A DNA stretch of 64,000 bases from Peribacillus alkalitolerans (lineage in GTDB: Bacteria; Bacillota; Bacilli; Bacillales; DSM-1321): NCBI RefSeq assembly GCF_010882125.1, contig NZ_JAAGVZ010000001.1, positions 450,862 through 514,861 on the forward strand. The letters run 5' to 3'. Made by a program: the position numbers and the translations under genes. Positions within the stretch are counted from its first letter, which is position 1; each line of letters begins with the position of its first letter. The notes beneath the pieces were generated by a model. The model was not told where the DNA came from. It searched no databases and saw nothing but the letters and a program-made list of their open reading frames with translations. Below are positions 41,179-50,219 of this stretch, piece by piece.

Positions 41179-41925
41179 ATGAGTGAAGCAGCACAAACTC
41201 TTGATGGCTGGTATTGCCTTCATGACTTCCGTACAATCGATTGGACAACTTGGAAAATGCTTTCTAGCGATGAGCGCCATGGAATCATTTCAGAATTTCT
41301 TGGTCTAGTCGAGAAATGGAATAAAACTCAATCTAATAAAGAAGGCAGTCATGCCCTTTATACTATTGTTGGACAAAAAGCAGATTTCATGATGATGTTC
41401 GTACGTCCTACAATGGAAGAATTAAATGAAATTGAGACAGAATTCAACAAATCCAAGCTAGCTGAATATACAGTTCCAGCTCATTCTTATGTGTCTGTTG
41501 TTGAACTGAGCAACTATTTACCAGCTGGTGAAAATCCTTACGAAAACCCTGAAATTCGTGCACGTCTATACCCAACCCTTCCAAAGGCAAAACATGTTTG
41601 CTTCTATCCAATGGACAAGCGCCGTCAAGGAAACGATAACTGGTACATGCTTCCGATGGATGAGCGTCGTAAAATGATGCGTTCTCATGGGATGATCGGC
41701 CGCCAGTATGCAGGCAAAGTAAAGCAAATCATTACAGGTTCTGTTGGGTTTGATGACTACGAATGGGGCGTAACTCTATTCTCAGACGATGTGCTTCAAT
41801 TCAAAAAGCTTGTTTATGAAATGCGTTTTGATGAAGTTAGCGCACGCTATGGAGAATTCGGTACTTTCTTTGTAGGTAACCTACTAAATGAAGACAAAAT
41901 ATTCTCATTTTTACATGTTCAATAA
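41179..41925 (+). CDS. hemQ: Coproheme decarboxylase HemQ
   Basis: Last step of the Gram-positive coproporphyrin heme pathway: turns coproheme into heme b with peroxide. 248 residues, chlorite-dismutase-like fold repeated in two halves. Catalytic Tyr143 and Lys147 in FYPMDKRRQ and the axial His170 in RSHGMIGR are present. The ATG eight nt after TAGGAG was chosen rather than a GTG three codons earlier. Divergent from pta; own terminator. Confidence 0.95.
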   Translation: MSEAAQTLDGWYCLHDFRTIDWTTWKMLSSDERHGIISEFLGLVEKWNKTQSNKEGSHALYTIVGQKADFMMMFVRPTMEELNEIETEFNKSKLAEYTVPAHSYVSVVELSNYLPAGENPYENPEIRARLYPTLPKAKHVCFYPMDKRRQGNDNWYMLPMDERRKMMRSHGMIGRQYAGKVKQIITGSVGFDDYEWGVTLFSDDVLQFKKLVYEMRFDEVSARYGEFGTFFVGNLLNEDKIFSFLHVQ

Positions 41926-41939
41926 TTAAATGTTACCTG

Positions 41940-41969
41940 AAAAGCCTCCAGAATTTTGGAGGCTTTTTT
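41940..41969 (+). terminator. Intrinsic terminator of hemQ
   Basis: AAAAGCCTCCA / TGGAGGCTTTT followed by TTC, 14 nt past the stop. Confidence 0.88.
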
Positions 41970-41985
41970 CATGTTCTAGCTTGGA

Positions 41986-42012
41986 ATAAAACGCAAAACC
42001 CATCATACATAT
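41986..42012 (+). promoter_or_regulatory. SigmaE promoter of gerQ
   Basis: AATAAA, 15 nt, CATACATAT fits the mother-cell SigmaE pattern (ATA ... CATACANT). gerQ is SigmaE-dependent in B. subtilis. Confidence 0.6.
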
Positions 42013-42122
42013 TAAATAGTGAAAATTTTGTTCAAGCTTCAAATCACTCCTTATCCATGCCTTTAGTTTGAGGCGGAGAACAGGAAAATCAGGTAAAAAA
42101 TTGTGAATATGGAGGTTTGAAA

Positions 42123-42614
42123 ATGAGCCAAAACAATACGAATCCATACATTAACTATGGATATAATTCCGGGCAACCTATTTATGGAGCAGTTCCAGAT
42201 CCTCGTCAGCAACAACCTATGTATTACCAACAGCAGCCTACACAGAACCAATACACGCCACCTCAAGGAGGCATGCCACCAGTTTCACAGCCACAAAGTG
42301 CGCCTACAACTGGTCCTCAGGGAATGCTGCCTGTTGAGGAATCATATATCGAAAACATCCTCCGCTTGAATAAAGGCAAGCTAGCTACTATCTATATGAC
42401 TTTTGAAAACAATAAGGAGTGGAATGCAAAAATTTTCAAGGGAATCATTGAAGCTGCCGGCCGTGACCATATCATCATTAGTGATCCTCAAACAGGGATG
42501 CGTTACTTGCTTCCAATGGTTTACCTGGATTATATTACGTTTGATGAAGAAATCGAGTATGAGTACCCTTATAACGGGGCGCGTCCACAATTGGCACATT
42601 ACTCACCTAGATAA
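42123..42614 (+). CDS. gerQ: Spore coat protein GerQ
   Basis: Spore coat protein needed for normal cortex hydrolysis at germination and cross-linked by transglutaminase. 163 residues: a Gln/Pro/Tyr-rich disordered N-terminal half (QQQPMYYQQQPTQNQY) that supplies the cross-linking Gln, then a conserved C-terminal domain (EESYIENILRLNKGKLATIY ... YLLPMVYLDYITFDEEI). ATG after GGAGG with 7-nt spacing; an in-frame TTG two codons earlier was rejected. SigmaE-like promoter upstream. In the ywdL position. Confidence 0.95.
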   Translation: MSQNNTNPYINYGYNSGQPIYGAVPDPRQQQPMYYQQQPTQNQYTPPQGGMPPVSQPQSAPTTGPQGMLPVEESYIENILRLNKGKLATIYMTFENNKEWNAKIFKGIIEAAGRDHIIISDPQTGMRYLLPMVYLDYITFDEEIEYEYPYNGARPQLAHYSPR

Positions 42615-42620
42615 CAAATA

Positions 42621-42660
42621 AAAATCCTTGCCGATAGAAATCGGCAAGGATTTTGCTTTT
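42621..42660. terminator. Terminator between gerQ and ywdK
   Basis: AAAATCCTTGCCGAT / ATCGGCAAGGATTTT, 15-bp perfect stem. Confidence 0.9.
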
Positions 42661-43031
42661 TACAAATATTTATAGACCGCAATCATCATTAGTACCCATG
42701 CAGCCAAAAAGGACAAGCCACCAAGGGGTGTGATCGCACCAAGAACTTTAATTGGAGTTACACTTAATACATACAGGCTTCCAGAGAAGAGGATAATCCC
42801 GATAAACATTAGCCAACCAGCCCAATTCACCAAGGATACATTTGGCAATTTCCCTGAAAGTAGCCCTATGACTAACAAACCAGTCGCGTGGAACATTTGG
42901 TACGTCACGGCCTTTTCCCAAATTTTCATATATTTTTCTGTTAGCTTACCTTCTAATCCGTGTGCTCCAAAAGCCCCTAGAGCTACCGCTAAAAACGCAT
43001 TGATTGCTCCGATTATTAGAAATACTTTCAC
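42660..43031 (-). CDS. ywdK: DUF423 membrane protein YwdK
   Basis: 123 residues with four predicted transmembrane helices, opening MKVFLIIGAINAFLAVALGAFGAHGLEGKL, the conserved DUF423 head. Function unknown; widespread in bacteria. Lies 42 bp after ywdI on the same strand, and convergent with gerQ. Ribosome site AAGGTGG. Family is clear, role is not. Confidence 0.92.
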   Translation of the reverse strand: MKVFLIIGAINAFLAVALGAFGAHGLEGKLTEKYMKIWEKAVTYQMFHATGLLVIGLLSGKLPNVSLVNWAGWLMFIGIILFSGSLYVLSVTPIKVLGAITPLGGLSFLAAWVLMMIAVYKYL

Positions 43032-43073
43032 ACTTGTTCTCCACCTTTTTTTAAAATTTCTAATTAAAGCATA

Positions 43074-43355
43074 CTAGAAGTCGAATAAAGAATCTCCATT
43101 CGCATCTTCCATCCTTACTGTCTTTTCTTGTATTCCGCTTGGACGAGATGAGATGGAAGGACTCATGACAGCAGGTACATTAAAATTGACCGAAGACTTT
43201 GATGAAGGTACTTCAGAAGTTTGATTTGTCAACAGCTCACACATCGATTGAATGGCAACCACATACCCTTTGCTTTCATCAATCGTTTGGGCAGACTTCG
43301 CTCTTTCTAAAAGTTCTTCTATTTTATGTAAGACTTGTTTATATGAAACATCCAT
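43074..43355 (-). CDS. ywdI: YwdI family protein
   Basis: 93-residue Bacillaceae protein of unknown function. N-terminal half is helical (VSYKQVLHKIEELLERAKSAQ, with GYVVAIQSMCELL) and the C-terminal half is Ser/Pro-rich, ending in the motif GDSLFDF. No membrane segment. Upstream of ywdK as in B. subtilis. Ribosome site AGAGAGGTG before the ATG. Confidence 0.85.
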   Translation of the reverse strand: MDVSYKQVLHKIEELLERAKSAQTIDESKGYVVAIQSMCELLTNQTSEVPSSKSSVNFNVPAVMSPSISSRPSGIQEKTVRMEDANGDSLFDF

Positions 43356-43599
43356 ACTCTCTACACCTCTCTAAAAAGCCCTTGTGTTATCAATGAACCC
43401 ATAATAGACCGTATTGTATCACAATCGGGTTAATCAATACTAATGGTATTGCCCTCAAACACAAGCAATACATCACAGTCTTGTAATTTCCCCCTTGGAT
43501 CTGGGCTAGTATTAACCGCCTCAACGGGTAAGCGCGAGGACATTTAGTAAAAGTTCATGTTAAATCCATAAGTCCATAACCCTGAGTACCCTTCCTTTT

Positions 43600-43767
43600 T
43601 TACTTCGCTTCATACCTCATACAAGGCTGCCTTGATGATTGGTAAACCGTTAAGGAAGGAAGTGTAGCCGTCTTAAATTGGAAGGCCTTGCATCCTTTAG
43701 GGAATTTCGGATCCCACGTTACATAGTAGTGTTTGCACTTTAAGCAATTAATCCTTTTTTGGTCCAA
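43600..43767 (-). CDS. Small Cys-rich protein next to ung
   Basis: 55 residues with four Cys: CLKC near the start, GCKAF in the middle and PCMRY near the end, plus the pattern YYVTWDPKFPKGCKAFQF that I recall in a widespread uncharacterised bacterial family. Likely a one-metal zinc-ribbon-like fold (inference). A TTG start with GGAGGGG six nt upstream is preferred; a GTG five codons earlier overlaps that ribosome site. 114 bp downstream of ung on the same strand. Confidence 0.7.
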   Translation of the reverse strand: MDQKRINCLKCKHYYVTWDPKFPKGCKAFQFKTATLPSLTVYQSSRQPCMRYEAK

Positions 43768-43852
43768 CAGATTCCCCTCCACCCTCTATATTCTACATGA
43801 AGTTAATGGCAAGAACGGAGAAGAAGTTTGAATAATAGATGTCGAAATGTAA

Positions 43853-43868
43853 TGTTTCATGTGAAACA
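43853..43868. promoter_or_regulatory. parS-like site
   Basis: TGTTTCATGTGAAACA matches the Bacillus parS consensus TGTTNCACGTGAAACA at all but one position (T for C in the centre). It lies in the short ung downstream gap, inside an extended AATGTTTCA...TGAAACATT palindrome, flanked on both sides by GTCGAA. Chromosomal parS sites bind ParB/Spo0J near the origin, and this gene neighbourhood is in the origin-proximal part of the B. subtilis map. Confidence 0.6.
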
Positions 43869-43880
43869 TTGTCGAATTTA

Positions 43881-44558
43881 TTATAGATTCGGAATGTACC
43901 AATCTATCTCTTCTTCACCCATTCCCCTTAAAATTTGATTTGTTTTTGAAAAAGGTTTACTGCCAATAAATCCTCGATAAGCGGATAAAGGGCTTGGATG
44001 CGGCGAAGAAACAATATAATGCCTTTTTTGGTCAATGAGCTTAGACTTTGAATAGGCAGGACTGCCCCATAAGATGAAAATCACAGGCTTCTCTCGTTCA
44101 TTCAGGACTGAAATTATTCGGTCGGTAAAAATCTCCCATCCCATCCCTTTGTGAGAATGCGCTTGTCCCTCTCTAACGGTCAAAACTGTATTTAATAGGA
44201 GAACCCCTTGTTCTGCCCATTTTTTTAAATATCCATGGTTCGGAATAGGACACCCAAGATCATCATGTAGCTCTTTGTAAATATTTTTCAGTGAAGGTGG
44301 AATGGCAACTTGTGGTTGCACTGAAAAGCTCATGCCATGCGCTTGCCCTTTTCCATGATAGGGATCCTGCCCTAGTATAACGGCTTTCACTTCATCATAA
44401 GGAGTAGCCTGCAAGGCGTTGAAAATGTCACCTGAAGCTGGATATATTGTGGCAGAGGCATATTCTTGTTTCAAAAACTCGCTTAATTTCACATAATAAT
44501 CTTTTGAAAATTCATCGTTTAATAATAGATTCCAATCATTATGAAGGATTTGTTTCAA
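43881..44558 (-). CDS. ung: Uracil-DNA glycosylase, family 1
   Basis: Removes uracil from DNA to start base-excision repair. 225 residues with the catalytic Asp in [13 protein letters not shown] (near residue 64) and the His motif [11 protein letters not shown] (near 187); the [13 protein letters not shown] segment is also typical. Divergent from the phospholipase-D-like gene. Length and motifs normal. Confidence 0.97.
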   Translation of the reverse strand: MKQILHNDWNLLLNDEFSKDYYVKLSEFLKQEYASATIYPASGDIFNALQATPYDEVKAVILGQDPYHGKGQAHGMSFSVQPQVAIPPSLKNIYKELHDDLGCPIPNHGYLKKWAEQGVLLLNTVLTVREGQAHSHKGMGWEIFTDRIISVLNEREKPVIFILWGSPAYSKSKLIDQKRHYIVSSPHPSPLSAYRGFIGSKPFSKTNQILRGMGEEEIDWYIPNL

Positions 44559-44703
44559 TGTGTACTTCCACTCCGTTAATGAAATTTTTCGTAATTGTTA
44601 AATGACTTTCAATGCGAACGACTTAACCTTATTGGTTTAATCCTTCCCTAGTATTGGATAAAGAAGTTTAATAGATTAATTCATATTAAAGGATGGACAA
44701 ACC

Positions 44704-46149
44704 ATGACGAAAGAGAAAAAGACTTGGTATAAGAAAAAAAGATATATACTTCCCTTATTCCTATTTGCGATTGTTTTAATTGTCATGCTTTATCACAACA
44801 AAAAACCCCTGCCTAAAGGTGTTTCCTCGGAAGGAGATATTCATAGGCTAGATGATGTTACGTTTTTATATGATTTAACGTATCAAACCCACGATGGCGC
44901 GGTCAAACATGAACGGAAAATCTTTGATGCCATTTACAATGCGATTGAAGATGCAGAAGAGTTTTTAATCGTCGATATGTTTCTTTTCAACGGGTATTAC
45001 GATAAAGAAGCAGATTTCCCAAGAATCAGTGGAAAGATGACGGAAAAAATCATCCAACAAAAAGAAAAACATCCAGAATTAGAAGTTATCTTTATTACGG
45101 ATGAAATCAATACCACATATGGTTCCCATCCTGCGAAGGAATTGGAAAAGATGGAGGATCACGGAGTAAAAGTAGTAATTACCAACCTTGATCGGTTAAG
45201 AGATCCCAATCCATTGTATTCAGGAGTTTGGAGAACCTTCATAAAGTGGTTTGGAGAATCAGGAGCTGGATGGGTGGAAAATCCGTTAGCCGAGAATGCT
45301 CCTGATGTTACGGTACGTTCGTACCTTAAATTGTTAAACATAAAGGCCAATCATCGTAAGGTCCTGGCTACAGAAAAGACAGCTATTGTTTCTTCAGCAA
45401 ATCCTCACGACGCTAGTGGAAATCATTCAAACATTGCCTTTCAATTGAAAGGCAACATTATTCAAGACATAGTAGATGCGGAGGAAGCGGTAGGTGAATT
45501 TTCAAATGGACCTAACCCATTTCCCGAATTAAAACAACCATATCGCGAAAAGGGTACAATCAAAGCCCAATTCCTTACAGAGGGAAAAATCACAAAACAT
45601 GTCGTGCAGGAGCTCAAGGCAACAAAAAACGGCGACGAAATTTGGGTTGGGATGTTTTATCTCGCTGATAGAAAGGTGATTAATGCCATAACTGGAGCTG
45701 CAAGACGTGGTGTTCAGGTGAATATGGTCTTAGATCCAAACCAAAACGCGTTCGGCAGTGAAAAAATTGGGTTACCCAACCTCCCTGTAGCTGCTGAACT
45801 AGAAGAGGTGGGAGAAGAAAATATGAAGATACGCTGGTATAAAACAGATAAAGAGCAGTTCCATTCCAAGCTGCTTTATATTAAAAAACCAAACGTTAGT
45901 GTAATTATTGGCGGATCGGCGAACTATACAAGCCGAAACTTAGATGACTTTAATCTTGAAGCAGACGTCAAAATAATTGCGCCCCCTACTTCTGATTTAT
46001 CCAGGGAGGTCGATGATTACTTCCACAGAATATGGGAAAACAAGGATGGAATTTACACGCTAGACTATAAAGAATACCAGGATAAGCTCCCATTCCTAAA
46101 GTATATCGCGTATATCATCCAAAAAACCTTCCGATTTGAGACATATTAA
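44704..46149 (+). CDS. Phospholipase D-fold membrane protein, atypical HKD motifs
   Basis: 481 residues: basic N-terminus, one transmembrane helix (about 12-30), then an extracytoplasmic region with two PLD-like halves. The HKD motifs are NHRKVLATE (near residue 216) and FHSKLLYIKK (near 385): His and Lys are kept but the usual Asp is Glu in the first and Lys in the second, unlike clsB in this window. It may be a hydrolase or transferase with changed chemistry, or act on another substrate than cardiolipin precursors. Alone between ung and a stress gene. Confidence 0.85.
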   Translation: MTKEKKTWYKKKRYILPLFLFAIVLIVMLYHNKKPLPKGVSSEGDIHRLDDVTFLYDLTYQTHDGAVKHERKIFDAIYNAIEDAEEFLIVDMFLFNGYYDKEADFPRISGKMTEKIIQQKEKHPELEVIFITDEINTTYGSHPAKELEKMEDHGVKVVITNLDRLRDPNPLYSGVWRTFIKWFGESGAGWVENPLAENAPDVTVRSYLKLLNIKANHRKVLATEKTAIVSSANPHDASGNHSNIAFQLKGNIIQDIVDAEEAVGEFSNGPNPFPELKQPYREKGTIKAQFLTEGKITKHVVQELKATKNGDEIWVGMFYLADRKVINAITGAARRGVQVNMVLDPNQNAFGSEKIGLPNLPVAAELEEVGEENMKIRWYKTDKEQFHSKLLYIKKPNVSVIIGGSANYTSRNLDDFNLEADVKIIAPPTSDLSREVDDYFHRIWENKDGIYTLDYKEYQDKLPFLKYIAYIIQKTFRFETY

Positions 46150-46223
46150 TGTACTTGGGCCAGTTTTTTATAAGAGGATTAATAGAAGCTAGAGTATTTC
46201 TATAAAATACCAACTAAAATGAA

Positions 46224-46248
46224 GTTTCATCGTGGCCATACGAGGTAT
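46224..46248 (+). promoter_or_regulatory. SigmaB-like promoter of the general stress gene
   Basis: GTTTCA, 13 nt, AGGTAT versus GTTTAA-N13/15-GGGWAT: one mismatch in each box. A cre-like ATGAAAACGATTAAA (one mismatch) lies at 46309-46323. Confidence 0.5.
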
Positions 46249-46343
46249 ATATAGAACATAGCTGAGAAGCTAGTACACACATTTACCTATTGAAGTTAAA
46301 TCACCACAATGAAAACGATTAAACATTCAAGGAGGAAACCAGA

Positions 46344-46697
46344 ATGAGCTCAGTTTATGTAGTAGAAAATGGAGTACAAGCAAAAGAAAAGGTTGAGCAA
46401 TTAACAGCTTCGGGTCACACAAAGGAAAATATTTATGTCTTCACTCATGACAAAAGTCGTTCTGAACATTTAACAGATTTAACAAATACAGAGAATGTAG
46501 GTATGAAAGAACAAGGTTTGTTCGACTCAGTTGGAAACCTATTCCGCTCCCGTGGAGATGAGCTACGCACAAAAATGACATCTCTTGGTCTATCTCAAGC
46601 AGAGGCTGAGAAGTATGAAAAGGAATTAGATTACGGTAAAGTGGTAGTCGTTGCTACAAATGGCGATGCGATGAATGGACATACGACTGGAATATAA
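46344..46697 (+). CDS. General stress protein 17M-like (YflT family)
   Basis: 117 residues of the GSP17M/YflT domain: MSSVYVVENGVQAKEKVEQLTASGHTKENIYVF at the N-terminus, a central alpha-helical linker and KYEKELDYGKVVVVATN at the end. These small cytosolic proteins are SigmaB-induced in B. subtilis and of unknown activity. A SigmaB-like promoter lies 95 bp upstream. Strong AAGGAGG ribosome site. Confidence 0.88.
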   Translation: MSSVYVVENGVQAKEKVEQLTASGHTKENIYVFTHDKSRSEHLTDLTNTENVGMKEQGLFDSVGNLFRSRGDELRTKMTSLGLSQAEAEKYEKELDYGKVVVVATNGDAMNGHTTGI

Positions 46698-46704
46698 ATT
46701 TTAG

Positions 46705-46732
46705 AAAAAGGTGCCGAATTGGCACCTTTTTT
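46705..46732. terminator. Bidirectional terminator, stress gene / moeB
   Basis: AAAAAGGTGCC / GGCACCTTTTT hairpin with T tails between convergent genes. Confidence 0.88.
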
Positions 46733-46737
46733 ATCTG

Positions 46738-47760
46738 TTATCCCATCATCTTTTGGTAGAGAGCTTTTGCGTGAACCATGTTCTTTGTGCCATGGATTAA
46801 TGCACGACCATCTGGAAAAACGACCATTCTTTGATGATTTTCAAATTCGATGGATACCAGAAAAGGATTAGCCTTTGCCCTTGCACCCATCTGAAGCGCA
46901 CTTTCCTTTAGCTTCTGCAAATCTAGATGAAGGCTTTGGGGAGGACGAATTTGGATGGTTTCTCTTCCACAGAGTATGGTGGTTTTAGTTGTATTTTCGC
47001 CTTTCAGGAATGGATATTCTGGATGCTCTCCACAAGAAAGACAGCTTGCTTTTTTGACCTTAGATACTTTTACATGATGAAAATGGTTATTCCATAAATC
47101 AAAGCTCACAAACGTGTTGCGAACAGATTCGATATCACCAACTAGTAGTTTGAGAGCTTCAGATGTCTGGTGGGCCACAACCATTTGAACAGCCGGGCCT
47201 ATGATTCCACCAGTATCACATGTCATTCCTTGAACAGGAATTGTATTCAACATACAATGCAAGCAAGGAGTCACACCCGGTATGATGGTAAACGTCATTC
47301 CAACGCTACCCACACAGGCTCCATAAATCCACGGAACTTCCCACTTTTGAGACAAGTCATTTAGTATCATTCTAGTTTCAAAATTATCGGTGGCATCGAT
47401 AATTAAATCTACACTTTTCACTAGTGATTCTAGTGAAACGGCATCCCCATCCATGATATATGGTGTGATTTTTGCTTCTCTATTAATCTCGAGAAGGTGT
47501 TTTCTTGCCGCTTCCGCTTTCGGCAATCTGTTCAGAACATCTTGTTCTGTATATAGCTGCTGCCGTTGTAGGTTACTTTCTTCCACATAATCACGGTCGA
47601 CTATGGATATCTCCCCTACCCCTGCTCGAACTAACATTTCAGCATTGGCAGATCCTAGAGCACCAGCACCTACTAAAAGCACATGCTTATTTTTTAATCG
47701 GCCTTGGCCTTCTCTGCCGATTTTTGAAAAAAGAATTTGTCTGGAATATCGATCGTCCAT
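46738..47760 (-). CDS. moeB: MoaD/ThiS adenylyltransferase (MoeB/ThiF family)
   Basis: E1-like enzyme that adenylates the C-terminal Gly of MoaD (or ThiS). 340 residues: nucleotide motif LLVGAGALGSANAEML (about residues 28-43), DRDYVEESNLQRQQLY, the Cys in GMTCDTGG, and zinc pairs CLHC and CLSC. The C-terminal extension (about 75 residues) lacks a rhodanese signature. Its place directly after moaE and moaD favours molybdopterin synthesis, but thiamine work by the same protein is possible. 5 bp after moaD. Confidence 0.9.
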   Translation of the reverse strand: MDDRYSRQILFSKIGREGQGRLKNKHVLLVGAGALGSANAEMLVRAGVGEISIVDRDYVEESNLQRQQLYTEQDVLNRLPKAEAARKHLLEINREAKITPYIMDGDAVSLESLVKSVDLIIDATDNFETRMILNDLSQKWEVPWIYGACVGSVGMTFTIIPGVTPCLHCMLNTIPVQGMTCDTGGIIGPAVQMVVAHQTSEALKLLVGDIESVRNTFVSFDLWNNHFHHVKVSKVKKASCLSCGEHPEYPFLKGENTTKTTILCGRETIQIRPPQSLHLDLQKLKESALQMGARAKANPFLVSIEFENHQRMVVFPDGRALIHGTKNMVHAKALYQKMMG

Positions 47761-47765
47761 GACTA

Positions 47766-47999
47766 TTAGCCCCCACTTACTGGTGGTATGAAAGCAACTA
47801 CATCTCCAGCCTTCAACATGGTTTCATCATCTGCGAACTCTTCATTTACAGCAGTCATGACTGAAGCTAAACCCTCTAACCCTAGTTCTCTATGTAGATG
47901 TTTTTTCAATTCTTCTAAACTATTTCCTTCACCAAGCCATTCCATTTCAGCAAGCCCAACAGCCTCTTTCAAGTGGGCAAAAAACAATATCCTAATCAT
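47766..47999 (-). CDS. moaD: Molybdopterin synthase small subunit MoaD
   Basis: Ubiquitin-like sulfur carrier of molybdopterin synthase. 77 residues ending in PPVSGG, the double Gly that is adenylated and thiocarboxylated. The N-terminus IRILFFAHLKEAVG is typical. Its start overlaps the end of moaE by eight bases and moeB follows five bases later, so the three are translated as a unit. Confidence 0.94.
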   Translation of the reverse strand: MIRILFFAHLKEAVGLAEMEWLGEGNSLEELKKHLHRELGLEGLASVMTAVNEEFADDETMLKAGDVVAFIPPVSGG

Positions 48000-48456
48000 T
48001 CAAATCCTCCTCTCCCGGCTTTCCCTCTGGATAGGACTTCGTCTCAAGCTGATTGCCAATCCACTCTGCTCCGTCCTCCCACTGTTCCTTTTTCCAAATA
48101 GGGACGATTTCTTTAATCCGTTCAATCGCGTACCGATTCGCTTCATAAGACTCTGCTCGATGAGGGGTCGATACGGCAATGACGACAGCAATATCCGTAA
48201 TTTCTAACCTTCCTACCCTATGAGAAATGGCCACCATCGCCCCTGGCCAGCGTTCTTTGATTTCCTGTCCAATTTGCTCCAGCTTTTTGGCTGCCATGGA
48301 AGCATACGCTTCATAAATCAAAAATAGAGTCTTCTTCCCATGCGTCAATTCACGGACAGTTCCAATGAAGGTTGTAATGGCCCCTGCTTCCCTTTGAACT
48401 ACTTTATCCACTACTTTTTGAATATCAATTGGTTGCTCAGTTATTTCAAATAGCAT
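47992..48456 (-). CDS. moaE: Molybdopterin synthase catalytic subunit MoaE
   Basis: Inserts sulfur from MoaD into precursor Z. 154 residues with GAITTFIGTVRELTHGK, YEAYASMAAKKL, the HRVGRLEITDIAVVIAVSTPHR block (Arg and Lys of the active site) and VPIWKKE near the C-terminus. The tail after that is longer and charged. First gene of moaE-moaD-moeB; other molybdenum cofactor genes are not in the window. Confidence 0.95.
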   Translation of the reverse strand: MLFEITEQPIDIQKVVDKVVQREAGAITTFIGTVRELTHGKKTLFLIYEAYASMAAKKLEQIGQEIKERWPGAMVAISHRVGRLEITDIAVVIAVSTPHRAESYEANRYAIERIKEIVPIWKKEQWEDGAEWIGNQLETKSYPEGKPGEEDLND

Positions 48457-48628
48457 ATCTATCCCTTCTTTCTGTGGGAGATGTTATTTTATTCAATCAT
48501 CATTTTTTCAAAAATTTCATTTATGGCAATTGGGGCCTTATCTATTCCCATTCTACAAGAATTTCCGCCAGATAATTGTCTTTTCTTTGGCTCTTTTCGC
48601 ATGAATGTTGTTTTACACCTATAAAGTT
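48457..48628. other. moaE upstream region
   Basis: Probably carries the moaE promoter; no clear boxes, no gene. Confidence 0.4.
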
Positions 48629-48760
48629 TGTCCGTTGATTTCCTCTCCAGTCACTTGCTTTCCGCGGGGAGGGATGGGAACCTCCTCGGCTTACAGCCTG
48701 TGATGTCTCCCACTTCCCTCTTTATCCCGCAGGAGTCAAGTGCCCTCCGCTACAATCAAC
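48629..48760. repeat. Dispersed fold-back repeat, copy 3
   Basis: Same subfamily as copy 1: GTTGATTTCC(T/G)CTCCAGTCACTTGC to CTACAATCAAC, with CCGCGGGGAGGGATGGGA conserved, but without the 60-bp insert. Confidence 0.82.
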
Positions 48761-48946
48761 TCAGATTGTAAATTACTCTAAAAAATCAACAATATTTACG
48801 TAAACAGCCTTTTCTTTAAATGTTAGATAATTACAGCATGAAGAAACCACAGAGTTTTGTCCAGTAGGCAGATTTGGTGTATCCCTATACCAGTGTGATA
48901 TATTTTACTAGTGTATTTATCCATTAACTTTTTAGGAGGGTTACAT

Positions 48947-49771
48947 ATGACTATGAAAAAGGCACTTACAATCGCAGGTTCCGATTCCAGTGGAGGAGCA
49001 GGTATCCAAGCTGACTTAAAGACCTTCCAGGAACTTGGTGTGTACGGAATGACAGCTCTTACGACTATCGTATCCATGGATCCTAAAAACCATTGGCACC
49101 ATCAAGTATTCCCACAAGCTGTCGATACTGTCGAAGCACAGCTTGAAACGATTATTTCCGTTGGAGTAGACGCATTAAAAACGGGAATGCTCGGATCTGT
49201 AGAAATCATTGAGCTTGCTGCTCGCAAAATCAAAGAAAATAACCTTCAAAATGTAGTTATCGATCCTGTTATGGTTTGTAAAGGAGAGGATGAAGTCCTT
49301 TTTCCAGAACATACTGTAGCTTACCGTGAAACGTTACTTCCATTAGGTACGATTACTACCCCTAACCTTTTTGAAGCCTCCCAACTTGCAGGCATGGGGC
49401 CAATCAAGTCAATCGACCAAATGAAAGAAGCAGCAGAAAAAATCCAAGCTTTAGGCGTTAAATATGTCATCATAAAAGGTGGTAGTAAGCTTCAAGGAAC
49501 AGACAAAGCCATCGATGTCTTTTATGACGGACAGGAATTTGAGTTAATTAAAAATGAATTAATTGATACTCCTTACACTCATGGTGCAGGGTGTACATTT
49601 GCTGCAGCCATTACAGCTGAATTGGCAAAGGGCAAAAACGTTCGTGAAGCTGTAGAAGTTGCAAAACAGTTCATCACGGAAGCCATCCGCCACTCATGGA
49701 AGCTAAATGAGTATGTTGGACCGACCATGCATGGTGCTTACAAACTGTATGGCGCAGGTCGTAATGAATAA
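48947..49771 (+). CDS. pdxK: Pyridoxine/hydroxymethylpyrimidine kinase PdxK (ThiD-like)
   Basis: 274-residue ribokinase-fold enzyme. Motifs: IAGSDSSGGAGIQADLKTF, DPVMVCKGEDEVL and the anion hole DTPYTHGAGCTFAAAI with the catalytic Asp-class GAGC. The sequence follows B. subtilis YwdB/PdxK, which phosphorylates pyridoxal and pyridoxine though it belongs to the ThiD branch; HMP kinase activity is a possible second role. Start at MTMKKALTIAG with GGAGGG upstream rather than 12 codons earlier. Confidence 0.92.
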   Translation: MTMKKALTIAGSDSSGGAGIQADLKTFQELGVYGMTALTTIVSMDPKNHWHHQVFPQAVDTVEAQLETIISVGVDALKTGMLGSVEIIELAARKIKENNLQNVVIDPVMVCKGEDEVLFPEHTVAYRETLLPLGTITTPNLFEASQLAGMGPIKSIDQMKEAAEKIQALGVKYVIIKGGSKLQGTDKAIDVFYDGQEFELIKNELIDTPYTHGAGCTFAAAITAELAKGKNVREAVEVAKQFITEAIRHSWKLNEYVGPTMHGAYKLYGAGRNE

Positions 49772-49788
49772 GATTAGATAACAAATCA

Positions 49789-49816
49789 AAAACTCGTCCA
49801 TTTTGGACGAGTTTTT
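49789..49816 (+). terminator. Intrinsic terminator of pdxK
   Basis: AAAACTCGTCCA / TGGACGAGTTTT plus T, 18 nt past the stop. Confidence 0.88.
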
Positions 49817-49860
49817 CGGTTTAATATAGGTTCTATAGTTCGATTATACTTGTCTAATGA

Positions 49861-50219
49861 TTAATTAAACTGCAGATACTCTAAGACATTTCCGAATGGA
49901 TCTCGAAAGCTGATGAACTTTCCTGGAGGGCAGTCTGTTGGCTGGTCTACAATGAAGTTAACCTCATGTTCTTTTAACATTTTGACCTTATGCTCAATGT
50001 CTTCTGTTTTTAACCCTAACACCACTCCCGAAAAATGCTTTCAGATTTATATGAGGATTTTTCCGATTCCTCTAAAACTATTGGCAAGTCTCCGTGAACG
50101 AGTGTTACAATTTTTGGCCCATATTGTTTATTTATTTCAAACCCTAAAACAGTAGTGTAAAAATGAATGGCCTTCTGAATATCAGGAACATAGATCCCGA
50201 TTACACAAACTTGACTCAT
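49861..50219 (-). pseudogene. VOC/glyoxalase-family protein, frameshifted
   Basis: The start (AGGAGGG, ATG) gives a normal VOC N-terminal half, MSQVCVIGIYVPDIQKAIHF to about residue 61 (SESIF), then runs into a stop. One base further in frame the second half continues normally (SGVVLGLKTEDIEH to DPFGNVLEYLQFN and a stop). The break is at a run of five A (50031-50035, plus strand); one extra base would restore a 119-residue protein. Either a recent loss of function or a homopolymer sequencing error. Confidence 0.85.
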
